From Microbacterium sp. zg-Y818 (lineage in GTDB: Bacteria > Actinomycetota > Actinomycetes > Actinomycetales > Microbacteriaceae): a stretch of DNA of 64,000 bases. Made by a program: the position numbers and the translations under genes. The stretch is taken from NCBI RefSeq assembly GCF_030246905.1, contig NZ_CP126741.1, positions 930,001 through 994,000 on the forward strand. Reading direction: 5' to 3'. Position 1 is the first letter of the stretch. Each line of letters begins with the position of its first letter. Positions 20,033-34,025 of this stretch are shown piece after piece. Below the pieces are notes generated by a model. The model was given only the letters and a program-made list of their open reading frames with translations. It searched no databases and was not told the DNA's origin.

Positions 20033-21073
20033 GTGTCTGACACTCCCGAAATCACCCCGGAAGCGGTGGATGCCGCCGTCGACGCGGCCCTCGCCGCGAT
20101 CGCCGCCGCCACCACCACGGCAGAGCTGAAGGCGGCGCGTTCCGCGCACAGCGCCGAGGGCTCGCCGCTGGCCGCACTCAACGCGCAGCTGCGCCACGTG
20201 CCGAACGAACGCAAGGCCGAATTCGGCAAGCTCGTCGGCCAGGCCCGCGGCCGCGTCACCCAGGCGCTGGCCGCCCGCGAGACGGAGGTCGCCGCCGCCG
20301 AGACGGCCGCGAAGCTCGAAGCGGAGCGCATCGACATCACGGCGCTGCCGCAGCGTGCGCGCGTCGGGGCGCGGCATCCGCTGACCCTCCTGCAGGAGCA
20401 GATCGCCGACATCTTCGTCGGCATGGGGTGGGAGATCGCCGAGGGGCCTGAGCTCGAGCACGAGTGGTTCAACTTCGACGCGCTCAACTTCGACGTGGAC
20501 CACCCGGCGCGCCAGATGCAGGACACGTTCTACGTCGACCCGGTCGAGCGTCACCTGGTCATGCGCACGCACACGAGCCCGGTGCAGGTGCGCAGCATGC
20601 TCGAGCGCGACCTGCCGATCTACATCCTGGCTCCGGGCCGGGTGTACCGCACCGACGAGTTCGATGCCACGCACCTGCCGGTGTTCAGCCAGTTCGAGGG
20701 CCTGGTCGTCGACAAGGGCATCACGATGGCGCATCTGAAGGGCACGCTCGACCACGTCGCGCGGGTGCTCTTCGGCGACGAGGCGAAGACGCGCATGCGC
20801 GCGAACTTCTTCCCCTTCACCGAGCCGTCCGCGGAGTTCGACCTGTGGCATCCCACCTTCAAGGGCGGCGCGCGCTGGATCGAGTGGGGCGGCTGCGGCA
20901 TGGTCAACCCCAACGTGCTGCGCGCGGCCGGGATCGACCCCGAGGTGTACTCCGGGTTCGCGTTCGGGATGGGCTTCGAGCGGACGCTGATGTTCCGCAG
21001 CGATGTACAGGACATGCGTGACATGGCCGAGGGTGATGTCCGCTTCAGCGAGCAGTTTGGAATGGTGGTCTGA
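20033..21073 (+). CDS. pheS: Phenylalanine-tRNA ligase alpha subunit
   Basis: A class II synthetase subunit of about 346 aa. The N-terminal coiled coil (to about residue 90, rich in Ala, Glu and Arg) binds tRNA. The catalytic core follows, with motif 1 [14 protein letters not shown], motif 2 [20 protein letters not shown] and motif 3 [17 protein letters not shown] 20033 lies 8 nt after TAGACT (20019-20024), so the mRNA is probably leaderless; TTG 20027 is the in-frame alternative. The stop overlaps the pheT ATG by 1 nt. Confidence 0.96.
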   Translation: MSDTPEITPEAVDAAVDAALAAIAAATTTAELKAARSAHSAEGSPLAALNAQLRHVPNERKAEFGKLVGQARGRVTQALAARETEVAAAETAAKLEAERIDITALPQRARVGARHPLTLLQEQIADIFVGMGWEIAEGPELEHEWFNFDALNFDVDHPARQMQDTFYVDPVERHLVMRTHTSPVQVRSMLERDLPIYILAPGRVYRTDEFDATHLPVFSQFEGLVVDKGITMAHLKGTLDHVARVLFGDEAKTRMRANFFPFTEPSAEFDLWHPTFKGGARWIEWGGCGMVNPNVLRAAGIDPEVYSGFAFGMGFERTLMFRSDVQDMRDMAEGDVRFSEQFGMVV

Positions 21074-23583
21074 TGCGCGTTCCGCTCTCGTGGCTGCGTG
21101 AATACGTCGACGTCCCGGCCGATGCCACACCCGAGGACGTCCTCGCGGCGCTGGTGTCGGTGGGCTTCGAAGAGGAGGACGTGCACGGCTTCGACCTGCA
21201 GGGTCCGATCGTCGTCGGCCGGGTGGTCGAGTTCGTCGAGGAGCCGCAGTCCAACGGCAAGACGATCCGCTGGTGCCAGGTCGACGTCGGAGAGGCCAAC
21301 GGGGGAGTACGCGGCATCGTCTGCGGCGCCCGCAACTTCTTCGCCGGCGACAAGGTCGTCGTGACGCTTCCGGGCGCCGTGCTGCCCGGGCCGTTCCCGA
21401 TCGCGGCGCGCAAGACCTACGGGCACGTCTCGGACGGCATGATCGCCTCGGCGAAGGAGCTGGGCCTCGGCGACGAGCACAACGGCATCCTGCGCCTGGT
21501 GGAGCTGGGGCTCGACCCCGAGGTCGGCGCGGATGCCATCGCCCTGCTGGGCCTGGACGACGTCGCGGTCGAGATCAACGTCACCCCCGACCGCGGGTAC
21601 GCGCTGTCGATCCGCGGCGTTGCGCGCGAGTACTCGCACGCGACCGGTGCCGCGTTCCGCGACCCGGGCGAGCGGGAATGGGGCGAGCTGCAGCAGCCGG
21701 TGGAGGGCTTCGCCGTCGCGGTCGACGACCAGGCGCCGATCCGCGGGCGCGTGGGTGCGAGCGAGTTCGTCGTGCGGATCGTCCGTGACGTCGACCCCAC
21801 CAAGCCGACGCCGCCGTGGATGGTCGCGCGGCTCACGCTCGCGGGCATCCGATCGCTCGGCATCCTCATCGACATCACCAACTACGTGATGCTCGAGCTC
21901 GGCAACCCGATCCACGGCTACGACCTCGATCGCCTCACCGGGGGCATCACCGTGCGCCGCGCGCACGAGGGCGAGAAGCTCACGACCCTCGACGGCAAGG
22001 AGCGCGCGCTCAGCACCGAGGATCTGCTCATCACGGACGAGTCCGGGCCGATCGGCCTGGCCGGCGTCATGGGCGGTGGCACGACCGAGATGACGGATGC
22101 CACGCGCAACGTGCTCATCGAGGCCGCGGTGTTCGACACCGTCTCGATCGCCCGTACCGCCCGCCGGCACAAGCTGCCGTCGGAGGCGTCGCGCCGCTTC
22201 GAGCGCGGCGTGGATCCGCTCATCCCGTTCGTCGCCGCCCGGCGCGTGGCCGACCTGATGGTCGAGTACGCCGGGGGGACGCTCGACACGGAGGTCGGCG
22301 GCGCGCTGTTCGCCGACGTGCACATCGCCGGGATCGATCTGCCCCGGGCGTTCGTGCCCGGCCTGATCGGCGTGGACTACAGCGATGCCGATGTCGTCGG
22401 CGCGCTGGAGAAGATCGGGTGCGAGGTCACCGAGACCGGCGAGGGGTGGGTCGTCATCCCGCCGTCGTGGCGTCCGGACCTGACCGACAAGTGGACGCTC
22501 GCCGAGGAGGTCGCCCGCATCGACGGGTTCGACCGCATTCCGTCGGTGCTGCCGGTGCCGCCGTCGGGCCGCGGCCTGACCCCCGCGCAGGCGGGGCGCC
22601 GGCGCGTGGCCAACGCCCTGGCTGCCGCCGGATACACCGAGACGCCGTCGTTCCCCTTCACCACGGCGGAGCAGAACGACCTGCACGGGTCCGCCTCCGG
22701 CGAGCACCTGCCGAGCGTCAAGCTCGCCAACCCGCTCGACGGCCAGGCGCCGTTCCTGCGCCGCTCGCTGGTGCCGGGTCTGCTGCAGGTCGCGCACCGC
22801 AACCTGGCGCGCGGCTTCGGTGACCTCGCGCTGTTCGAGACCGGCGCGGTGTTCCTGCCCGAGCCCGGTGTCGTCTACGGCACCGACCACGTGCCGCCGC
22901 TCGCGGTGCGGCCCGATGTCGCCACGCTCGCGGCGTTGGACGCTTCGATTCCGCCGCAGGCACGCCACGTCGCGGTGCTGTTGACCGGCCACCGGGTCGC
23001 GAAGCAGCCAGGACAGGCCGCAGAGTCGTTCGACGTGGGCGACGCGCTGGACGCGGTCCGCACGGTGGCCGCGGCGGCCGGCGTGACCGTGGACGTGGCG
23101 CAGGGGCAGCGCGCGGCGCTGCACCCGGGACGCACCGGCGTGCTGTCGGTCGGCGACGTCGAGGTCGGCTACGTCGGCGAGGTGCTGCCGTCCGTCTCCG
23201 AAGACGCGGACCTGCCTGGCCGCGTGATCGTGGCGGAGCTGGACCTCGACCTCGTGCTGTCGCTGGCCGGCGACCGGGTGGTCGCGGCATCCCTGTCGGG
23301 ATACCCGGCCGCGACGCAGGACGTCTCGCTCGTCGTGCCGCGGGACGTGCCGGCATCCGCCGTGCGCGCCGCGCTGATCGACGGGGCGGGGGAGCTGCTG
23401 GAGTCGCTGCGGCTCGTGGACGATTACCGCGGGTCGGGTGTCGGCGAGGGCGAGAAGTCGCTCACGTTCGCGCTGCGCTTCCGCGCCCCCGACCGCACAC
23501 TGACCGCCGCCGAGGCGACCGAGGCGAAGCTCGCCGGTGTCGCCGTCGCCGCCGAGCGCCTCGGAGCCGCGATTCGCGAGTGA
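21073..23583 (+). CDS. pheT: Phenylalanine-tRNA ligase beta subunit
   Basis: An 836-aa subunit that forms the alpha2-beta2 enzyme with PheS and edits mischarged Tyr-tRNA. In order it has an N-terminal OB/EMAP-like tRNA-binding fold (about 40-150), the B3/B4 editing domain (about 210-390), the B5 domain, a pseudo-catalytic domain, and a C-terminal ferredoxin-fold anticodon-binding domain ending near FRAPDRTLTAAEATEA. The length is normal. The last codon and stop (GAG TGA) fall inside the first copy of repeat cluster B, as for sseB in cluster A. Confidence 0.97.
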   Translation: MRVPLSWLREYVDVPADATPEDVLAALVSVGFEEEDVHGFDLQGPIVVGRVVEFVEEPQSNGKTIRWCQVDVGEANGGVRGIVCGARNFFAGDKVVVTLPGAVLPGPFPIAARKTYGHVSDGMIASAKELGLGDEHNGILRLVELGLDPEVGADAIALLGLDDVAVEINVTPDRGYALSIRGVAREYSHATGAAFRDPGEREWGELQQPVEGFAVAVDDQAPIRGRVGASEFVVRIVRDVDPTKPTPPWMVARLTLAGIRSLGILIDITNYVMLELGNPIHGYDLDRLTGGITVRRAHEGEKLTTLDGKERALSTEDLLITDESGPIGLAGVMGGGTTEMTDATRNVLIEAAVFDTVSIARTARRHKLPSEASRRFERGVDPLIPFVAARRVADLMVEYAGGTLDTEVGGALFADVHIAGIDLPRAFVPGLIGVDYSDADVVGALEKIGCEVTETGEGWVVIPPSWRPDLTDKWTLAEEVARIDGFDRIPSVLPVPPSGRGLTPAQAGRRRVANALAAAGYTETPSFPFTTAEQNDLHGSASGEHLPSVKLANPLDGQAPFLRRSLVPGLLQVAHRNLARGFGDLALFETGAVFLPEPGVVYGTDHVPPLAVRPDVATLAALDASIPPQARHVAVLLTGHRVAKQPGQAAESFDVGDALDAVRTVAAAAGVTVDVAQGQRAALHPGRTGVLSVGDVEVGYVGEVLPSVSEDADLPGRVIVAELDLDLVLSLAGDRVVAASLSGYPAATQDVSLVVPRDVPASAVRAALIDGAGELLESLRLVDDYRGSGVGEGEKSLTFALRFRAPDRTLTAAEATEAKLAGVAVAAERLGAAIRE

Positions 23584-23629
23584 GTATTCGCGGCGCCGAG
23601 TGAGTATTCGGCGTGCCGAGTGAGTATTC
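23578..23629. repeat. Cluster B of the GAGTGAGTATTC repeat, three copies
   Basis: Three direct exact copies start at 23578, 23598 and 23618, with a 20-bp period and GC-rich 8-bp spacers. The first copy supplies the pheT stop codon. The remaining 56 bp to the AAA ATPase stop show nothing else recognisable. Confidence 0.9.
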
Positions 23630-23685
23630 GCCGGGCCGGTCAGCGGCCCGGCCGCCGCGGGTCATCGGACTCGGGGGAGGGAGCG

Positions 23686-24810
23686 TCAGCGCGAACCCCA
23701 GTTCCACGCCGGGACGTCGAGGAACCCTTGACCGGCCACGACCGTGCCGTCGGGGGTGCGCTGCAGCTCGACGTGGGCGGCATCGGCGAGGCCGGCGGCC
23801 AGCTGCGGCGCATGGGTGACGACGATCAGCTGCGTGCGCTCGGATGCCGCGGCGATGAGCTGGGCCAGCGGCGCCAGCAGATCGGCGTGCAGGCTCGCCT
23901 CGGGCTCGTTCAGCACGATGAGGGGAGCGGGTCGGGCCGGCAGCAACGCGGCGCAGAGCAGCAGGTAGCGCAGCGTCCCGTCGGAGAGCTCGGTGGACTG
24001 CAACGGGCGCAGCAGTCCCGGCAACTGGAGGGAGAGCGAAAACATGCCATCGTTGCCGGTGACCTGCACGCGTGCGCCGGGGAACGCCGCGTCAACGGCG
24101 TGGTCGAGGGCCGCTCCATGGTCGGCATCCTGAATCGTCGCCCACACGGCGGCCAGGTTCTCGCCGCCGTGCGAGAGGGTGTGCGAGCGGGTGCCGACCT
24201 GCGGGCGTCGCGCCGGCGCGTCGGCATCGACGCGGAAATGGTCGTAGAAGCGCCAAGCGCCGAGCATGCGTCGCAGGGTCAGCAGCTCGGGGGCGGTGTC
24301 GCCGTCGGCGAGGTCGGTCACGATGCTTTCGAAAGGGGCGAGCTGCTGGTCGAGGGTGACCCAGGAGCCCTCGCGCACACGGGTCGCGCCGCGCAGCCGG
24401 TCGATGAGCAGCGTCGCGGGCTTGGCGAGCGGGCCGGCGAAGACCTGCTCGCGCTTGATCTCGGGGTCGCGGGCGAAGAGGCTGCGCTGATCGGACTGGG
24501 GGATGCCGAGGTCGACGAGGTAGCCGAGTTCGTCGCCGGCGAACCCCAGCTGCACGGCGACCGGACCGCGGCGGATCGTCGCCTCTCCGCCGCCCTGTTC
24601 TGGCCCCGCCCAGAGGACCGAAGGCAGGCCGCCTTCGCGCGCGACCGCCGAGATGAGAGAGCCGCTGGCGGTGGCCGAGAGCAACCGCAGCGCGCGATAG
24701 AGGTTGGACTTTCCGGAGCCGTTGGCGCCCGTGACGACGGTGAGGGGCGCGAGCGGCACGACGATGTCGCGCAGGGACCGGTAGCCGGAGACGGCGAGCG
24801 TGGTGAGCAT
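23686..24810 (-). CDS. AAA-family ATPase, RecF/OLD-like
   Basis: A 374-aa single-chain ATPase of the AAA_21/SMC-like group. It has Walker A GANGSGKS (28-35), an ABC-like signature ELSDGTLRYLLL, Walker B LIVLNEPEASLH (297-308, with Asn-Glu in place of Asp-Glu, as is usual in this group) and the switch VVTHAPQL. There is no nuclease or TOPRIM domain. The cellular role is unknown; some relatives act in defence or DNA repair, but nothing here shows that. It is transcribed opposite to its neighbours and has repeat cluster B at its 3' side and cluster C at its 5' side. Confidence 0.85.
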   Translation of the reverse strand: MLTTLAVSGYRSLRDIVVPLAPLTVVTGANGSGKSNLYRALRLLSATASGSLISAVAREGGLPSVLWAGPEQGGGEATIRRGPVAVQLGFAGDELGYLVDLGIPQSDQRSLFARDPEIKREQVFAGPLAKPATLLIDRLRGATRVREGSWVTLDQQLAPFESIVTDLADGDTAPELLTLRRMLGAWRFYDHFRVDADAPARRPQVGTRSHTLSHGGENLAAVWATIQDADHGAALDHAVDAAFPGARVQVTGNDGMFSLSLQLPGLLRPLQSTELSDGTLRYLLLCAALLPARPAPLIVLNEPEASLHADLLAPLAQLIAAASERTQLIVVTHAPQLAAGLADAAHVELQRTPDGTVVAGQGFLDVPAWNWGSR

Positions 24811-24846
24811 GCCTCCGATCCTGGCAGGCCCCTCTGACGCGCTCGC

Positions 24847-24918
24847 GAGTGAGTATTCGCGTCATCGAGTGAGTATTCGCGCTGTCGAGTGAGTATTCGT
24901 GCCCGCGAGTGAGCATTC
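24847..24918. repeat. Cluster C of the GAGTGAGTATTC repeat, four copies
   Basis: Four direct copies start at 24847, 24867, 24887 and 24907, exactly 20 bp apart. The last has one change (GAGTGAGCATTC). They occupy the divergent gap between the AAA ATPase and the epimerase, upstream of both starts. They could therefore act as binding sites near two promoters rather than as terminators. Confidence 0.9.
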
Positions 24919-24958
24919 ATCCGTCGCGCCGCGGCCCCGCCTCTGGTGGAATCAACGC

Positions 24959-25936
24959 ATGACCGACGTGCTGATCCTCGGCGGGACCGGATGGCTGGGC
25001 TCGCGCATCGCGGAGCGTTGGCTCGACCGCGGTGCCCGCGTGACGTGCCTTGCCCGAGGCTCCAGCCCGGCGCCGGAGGGAGCGCGTCTCATCGCCGGCG
25101 ACCGCGCGGCGGACGGCGCGTATGACGCGGTGGCGGCCGTCGAATGGGACGAAATCGTGGATGTGTCGTCGGATGCCGCCCACGTGGCATCCGCCGTCGA
25201 GGCCCTCGCCACGCAGACCCGCCATTGGACCTACGTCTCCACCATCTCGGTGTACGCCGACGCGGATGCCGCCGGGGCGGACGAGTCGGCACCGGTGGTG
25301 GCGTCGCTGGAACCCGGGCACGAAAGCGACTACCCGCACGAGAAGGCCGCCGCGGAAGAGACGGTCCGAGGGGCTCTCGGCCATCGCGCGGCGATCGTCC
25401 GTCCCGGGCTGATCGCCGGGCCGGGTGATCCGACGGACCGGTTCGGCTATTGGGTGGCGCGCTTCGCGCTCGCCGGCCGAGAGCCGGTGCTGGTGCCTCC
25501 GACCGACGGCCGGGGCGTGGCGGTGGTCGACGTGGACGACCTGGCCGACTTCATCACCGCCATCGGCGAGGCGCCCTGGACGGGAGTCGTCAACGCCGTG
25601 GGCGATCCGCACCCGCTCGCCGAGGTGCTCGCGCTCGCGCGGGAGCTGGCCGGGCACACGGGTCCGATGGTGGATGCCTCGGAGGAGTGGCTGCTCGACC
25701 ACGGTGTGACCCACTGGTCGGGTCCGAGCTCCCTGCCGCTGTGGCTGCCCGCCGACATGCCGGGCTTGTGGTCGCGCTCGCACGCGGCGTACACGATCCT
25801 CGGTGGGCGGCTGCGGCCGTTGCGCGCGACGCTCGAGCGGACCCTCGCTGCGGAGCGGCGCGCCGGCCTCGACCGGGAGCGGCGTTCCGGCCTGAGCCGC
25901 GCGGACGAGCTCGCCCTGCTCGCAGCGCTCGACTGA
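24959..25936 (+). CDS. NAD(P)-dependent epimerase/dehydratase-like protein
   Basis: A 325-aa extended short-chain dehydrogenase-type protein. The dinucleotide-binding Rossmann motif GGTGWLG is at residues 8-14. YPHEKAAAEETV carries the Tyr-x-x-x-Lys catalytic pair and IVRPGLIAGPGDPTDRF is a family segment. The substrate is unknown; isoflavone reductase-like or nucleotide-sugar enzymes are possible. ATG 24959 lies 6 nt after TGGAAT (24947-24952), so it may be leaderless. It is divergent from the AAA ATPase and flanked by repeat clusters C and D. Confidence 0.85.
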   Translation: MTDVLILGGTGWLGSRIAERWLDRGARVTCLARGSSPAPEGARLIAGDRAADGAYDAVAAVEWDEIVDVSSDAAHVASAVEALATQTRHWTYVSTISVYADADAAGADESAPVVASLEPGHESDYPHEKAAAEETVRGALGHRAAIVRPGLIAGPGDPTDRFGYWVARFALAGREPVLVPPTDGRGVAVVDVDDLADFITAIGEAPWTGVVNAVGDPHPLAEVLALARELAGHTGPMVDASEEWLLDHGVTHWSGPSSLPLWLPADMPGLWSRSHAAYTILGGRLRPLRATLERTLAAERRAGLDRERRSGLSRADELALLAALD

Positions 25937-25948
25937 GCTCCGCCGCGC

Positions 25949-25980
25949 GAATACTCACTCGGCCCCGCGAATACTCACTC
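25949..25980. repeat. Cluster D of the repeat, two reverse-complement copies
   Basis: Two copies of GAATACTCACTC start at 25949 and 25969 (20-bp period), 13 bp after the epimerase stop. Orientation is opposite to clusters B and C. Confidence 0.9.
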
Positions 25981-26022
25981 GGCGGCGACAGGGCGGATTT
26001 GCGGGGCGCGGGGGCGGGGGGA

Positions 26023-26193
26023 TATCGTCGCGGCATGCCTTCGGCCGCCTGCACCGCCTCGACGCTCGTCTCGAGCGCCGCTGCTGCACGCCGCCGTCTG
26101 GGCGGGCGCCGACTCTAGGCGACCCTGCATGCGGCCGGTCCGGCCGCCCGCCGGCGTCGCCGTTCCTGGCCCCGTACCCCAGACAATTAAGAT
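26023..26193 (+). promoter_or_regulatory. arg operon upstream region: two candidate promoters and a hairpin
   Basis: TTGCGG (25999-26004) and TATCGT (26023-26028), 18 bp apart, could drive the small ORF at 26035. A GC palindrome GCGGCCGGTCCGGCCGC (26131-26147) follows. TAAGAT (26188-26193) lies 6 nt before the argC ATG and could give a leaderless argC mRNA. No clear ArgR operator was recognised in the AT-rich stretch 26181-26200. Confidence 0.4.
26035..26118 (+). CDS. Possible arginine-rich leader peptide upstream of argC
   Basis: A 27-codon frame, MPSAACTASTLVSS then AAAARRRLGGRRL, with five Arg codons in its last nine residues. It starts 6 nt after TATCGT and stops 12 nt before a perfect GC palindrome, with argC 81 nt downstream. 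That is the layout of a transcription attenuator sensing Arg-tRNA. Arginine runs are common by chance in high-GC DNA and argC appears to have its own promoter, so this is tentative. Confidence 0.3.
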   Translation: MPSAACTASTLVSSAAAARRRLGGRRL

Positions 26194-26199
26194 GGATAT

Positions 26200-27264
26200 A
26201 TGACCTATTCGGTCGCCGTTTCCGGCGCTTCCGGCTATGCGGGCGGCGAAATCCTGCGCCTCCTCGCCGCTCATCCCGACATCGAGATCCGCACCGTCAC
26301 GGCACACTCCAACGCCGGGCAGCCCCTCATCGACCACCAGCCGCACCTGCGGTCGCTCGCCCACCTGCAGCTGCAGGAGACGACGCCCGAGGTGCTCGCC
26401 GGCCACGACATCGTGTTCCTCGCCCTGCCGCACGGGCAGTCCGGGCAGTACACCGACGCGCTCGCCGACACCCCGCTCGTCATCGACGCCGGGGCCGACC
26501 ACCGGCTGACCTCGCCCGAGGCCTGGGCGCAGTTCTACGGCGGCGACTTCCACGAGCCCTGGGCGTACGGCGTGCCGGAGCTGCTCGTCGACGGCGCAAA
26601 GCAACGTCACCGCCTGGTGGGCGCGAGCCGCATCGCCGCGCCCGGATGCAACGCCTCGACGGTCAGCCTGAGCCTCGCCCCGGGTGTCGCCGCGGGGGTC
26701 ATCGACCCGGGTGACATCGTTACGGTGCTCGCCGTCGGTCCGTCCGGCGCGGGCAAGAGCCTGAAGCCCAACCTGCTCGCCGCCGAGGTGCTCGGCAGCG
26801 CGAACCCCTACGCGGTCGGCGGCACGCACCGGCACATCCCCGAGATCCGCCAGGCACTGGCCGCGGCCCCCGCAAGCCCCGCGGGCATCGACCCCGCCGA
26901 CATCCGCATCTCGTTCACCCCGGTGATCGTGCCGATGTCCCGCGGCATCCTCGCCACGAGCTCCGCACCCATCGCACCGGGGGCGACGGATGCCGACATC
27001 CGCGGCGCATGGGAGCAGGCGTACGGCGACGAGCTGTTCGTGCAGCTGCTGCCCGAGGGGCACTTCCCGCGCACCGCCGACGTCGTGGGCGCCAACACCG
27101 CGCTCCTCGGCCTCGCGATCGACCGCGCAGCGAACCGCGTGGTGGTCGTGGCCGCGCTCGACAACCTGGCCAAGGGCACCGCGGGTGCCGCGATCCAGTC
27201 GATGAACATCGCCCTCGGCCTTCCCGAGGCCACGGGCCTGAGCGTGAACGGAGTGGCACCGTGA
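26200..27264 (+). CDS. argC: N-acetyl-gamma-glutamyl-phosphate reductase
   Basis: A 354-aa NADPH-dependent enzyme for the third step of arginine synthesis. The N-terminal Rossmann fold is [18 protein letters not shown]. Catalytic Cys150 lies in APGCNAST and the histidine in [10 protein letters not shown]. It is the first gene of argCJBDF. Its stop overlaps the argJ GTG by 4 nt. Confidence 0.97.
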   Translation: MTYSVAVSGASGYAGGEILRLLAAHPDIEIRTVTAHSNAGQPLIDHQPHLRSLAHLQLQETTPEVLAGHDIVFLALPHGQSGQYTDALADTPLVIDAGADHRLTSPEAWAQFYGGDFHEPWAYGVPELLVDGAKQRHRLVGASRIAAPGCNASTVSLSLAPGVAAGVIDPGDIVTVLAVGPSGAGKSLKPNLLAAEVLGSANPYAVGGTHRHIPEIRQALAAAPASPAGIDPADIRISFTPVIVPMSRGILATSSAPIAPGATDADIRGAWEQAYGDELFVQLLPEGHFPRTADVVGANTALLGLAIDRAANRVVVVAALDNLAKGTAGAAIQSMNIALGLPEATGLSVNGVAP

Positions 27265-28418
27265 GCGTCACGGCAGCACGAGGATTCGACGCGGCCGGCG
27301 TCGCCGTCGCCCTGAAGTCGACCGGTAACAAGGACGTCGCGATCGTCGTCAACCGCGGCCCGCTCAAGGTCGGCGCGGCGGTCTTCACCAGCAACCGCGC
27401 CAAGGCGAACCCCATCATCTGGTCGCAGCAGGCCATCGCCGACGGCGTGGTCGAGGCAGTCGTGCTCAACTCCGGCGGCGCCAACTGCTTCACCGGGTCG
27501 TTCGGCTTCCAGACCACGCACCAGACCGCCGAGAAGACCGCCGAGCTGCTGGGCGTGAGCGCCGGCGACGTCATCGTCTGCTCCACGGGACTCATCGGCA
27601 CCGGCGACGAGGTCTTCCGTGCCAAGGTGCTCGACGGGGTCGAGAAGGGCATCGCAGCGCTCAGTCCCGACGGTGGCGACGACGCCGCGCACGCCATCAT
27701 GACCACCGACTCCCGTTCCAAGCAGAGCGTCTTCCGCGGCGAAGGCTGGACGATCGGGGGCATGGCCAAGGGCGCCGGCATGCTGGCGCCGGGACTTGCC
27801 ACCATGCTCGTCGTCATCACGACCGACGCGGTCATCGACGCGGCCGAGGCCGACGCCCACCTGCGCGCCGCCACCCGCGTGAGCTTCGACCGGCTCGACT
27901 CCGACGGCTGCATGTCGACCAACGACCAGGTGACGCTGCTCGCCAGCGGCGCCAGCGACGTCGTCCCCGACCCGCATGCCTTCCGCGCCGCGCTCGCCGC
28001 GGTGTGCAGCGACCTCGCACGCCAGCTGCAGGGCGACGCCGAGGGCGCGAGCCACGACATCACCATCCAGGTCACCGGTGCCGCCACCGAGGACGACGCC
28101 GTGACCGTCGGCCGCTCGGTCGCCCGCAACAACCTCTTCAAGGCCGCGATCTTCGGCAACGACCCCAACTGGGGGCGGGTGCTGGCCGCCATCGGCACGA
28201 CGGATGCCGCCTTCGACCCCTACGACGTCGACGTCTGGATGAACGGCGTGCGTGTCTGCACCGCCGGCGGCCCCGACCGCCCGCGCGAGGAGGTCGACCT
28301 CACCCCCCGCGCGACCCACGTGCACATCGACCTCAAGGTCGGCGACGCCGTGGCGACGATCCTCACCAACGACCTCACGCACGACTACGTCCACGAGAAC
28401 AGCGCGTACTCCTCATGA
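27261..28418 (+). CDS. argJ: Glutamate N-acetyltransferase / amino-acid N-acetyltransferase
   Basis: A 385-aa Ntn-type enzyme that recycles the acetyl group from N-acetylornithine to glutamate. Autocleavage into alpha and beta chains is expected before Thr181 (LATMLVV), which becomes the nucleophile; KGAGMLAPG precedes it. An intact ArgJ means the pathway runs as the cyclic, acetyl-recycling version, in keeping with argF and the absence of argE here. GTG start on a 4-nt overlap with argC. Confidence 0.96.
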   Translation: MSVTAARGFDAAGVAVALKSTGNKDVAIVVNRGPLKVGAAVFTSNRAKANPIIWSQQAIADGVVEAVVLNSGGANCFTGSFGFQTTHQTAEKTAELLGVSAGDVIVCSTGLIGTGDEVFRAKVLDGVEKGIAALSPDGGDDAAHAIMTTDSRSKQSVFRGEGWTIGGMAKGAGMLAPGLATMLVVITTDAVIDAAEADAHLRAATRVSFDRLDSDGCMSTNDQVTLLASGASDVVPDPHAFRAALAAVCSDLARQLQGDAEGASHDITIQVTGAATEDDAVTVGRSVARNNLFKAAIFGNDPNWGRVLAAIGTTDAAFDPYDVDVWMNGVRVCTAGGPDRPREEVDLTPRATHVHIDLKVGDAVATILTNDLTHDYVHENSAYSS

Positions 28419-29310
28419 CCGACATCCAGCAGACCACCCCCGAAGAGGCCGCGGTCAAAGCCGGCGTGCTGATCGAGTCGCTGCCCTGGCTCAAGCGCTT
28501 CAGCGACCAGATCATCGTCATCAAGTTCGGCGGCAACGCCATGGTCTCCGACGAGCTGCAGGATGCCTTCGCCGAAGACATCGCCTACCTGCGCTTCGTC
28601 GGGGTCAAGCCGGTCGTCGTGCACGGCGGCGGGCCGCAGATCTCCAAGATGCTCGACCGGCTGTCGATTCCGAGCGAGTTCAAGGGCGGGTATCGCGTCA
28701 CCTCCACCGAGGCGATCTCGGTGGTGCGCATGGTGCTCACCGGGCAGATCAACCCCCAGCTGGTCAGCCGCATCAACACGCACGGCCCGTTCGCGAGCGG
28801 ACTGTCCGGCGAAGACGCGGGCCTGTTCGGCGGACGCCGCCGTGGCGTGCACGTCGACGGAGTCGAGCACGACCTCGGCAATGTCGGCGACGTCGTCGCG
28901 GTCGATCCGCAGCCGGTGCTCGATCAGCTCGCCGCCGGGCGCATCCCGGTGGTCTCGAGCATCGCGCCCGACCTCGACAATCCCGGGCAGTCGCTCAACG
29001 TCAACGCCGACGCCGCTGCGGCATCCCTCGCCGTTGCGCTCGGGGCGACGAAGCTCATCATCCTCACCGACGTACCCGGCCTCTACGCCGACTGGCCAGA
29101 CCGCAGCTCGCTGGTGTCGCACCTGACGGCGACCGACCTGCGCGCCATGCTGCCCACTTTGGAGTCGGGGATGATTCCGAAGATGCAGGCGTGCCTCGAC
29201 GCCGTGGACGGTGGCGTCGACACCGCTGCGATCATCGACGGACGCCAGCCGCACTCGCTGCTGGTGGAGATCTTCACGGAGCAGGGAATCGGCACGGAGG
29301 TGGTGGCGGG

Positions 29311-29314
<4 letters not shown>
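28415..29314 (+). CDS. argB: Acetylglutamate kinase
   Basis: A 299-aa amino-acid kinase that phosphorylates N-acetylglutamate, the committed step. The ATP-binding KFGGNAM, substrate loop [13 protein letters not shown] and [11 protein letters not shown] are conserved. The N-terminal helix (about residues 8-30) is the type that forms the arginine-sensitive hexamer, so feedback inhibition by arginine is likely. Overlaps argJ and argD by 4 nt each. Confidence 0.97.
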
Positions 29315-31463
<2,149 letters not shown>

Positions 31464-31468
31464 GCACG

Positions 31469-33974
<2,506 letters not shown>

Positions 33975-33977
33975 CAC

Positions 33978-34022
33978 ATAAGGCAAGCCCTTATATCCGA
34001 GAAACATAAGCTGTACTCTTAT
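33978..34022. promoter_or_regulatory. satD promoter with two ATAAG/CTTAT inverted repeats
   Basis: Inverted repeat 1 is ATAAGG-N5-CCTTAT (33978-33994). Inverted repeat 2 is ATAAG-N7-CTTAT (34006-34022). Their centres are 28 bp apart. Repeat 2 covers the likely -10 TACTCT (34014-34019), which ends 6 nt before the satD ATG; repeat 1 reaches the -35 position. The AT-rich block is unusual for this genome and looks like a paired operator, possibly autoregulatory. Confidence 0.6.
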
Positions 34023-34025
34023 TGC

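Noticed and set aside
24841..24960. Small ORFs reading EYSL, NTHS or RILTR through the repeat clusters
   Set aside because: They arise because a 20-bp repeat cycles through the three frames; there are no ribosome sites or conserved features.
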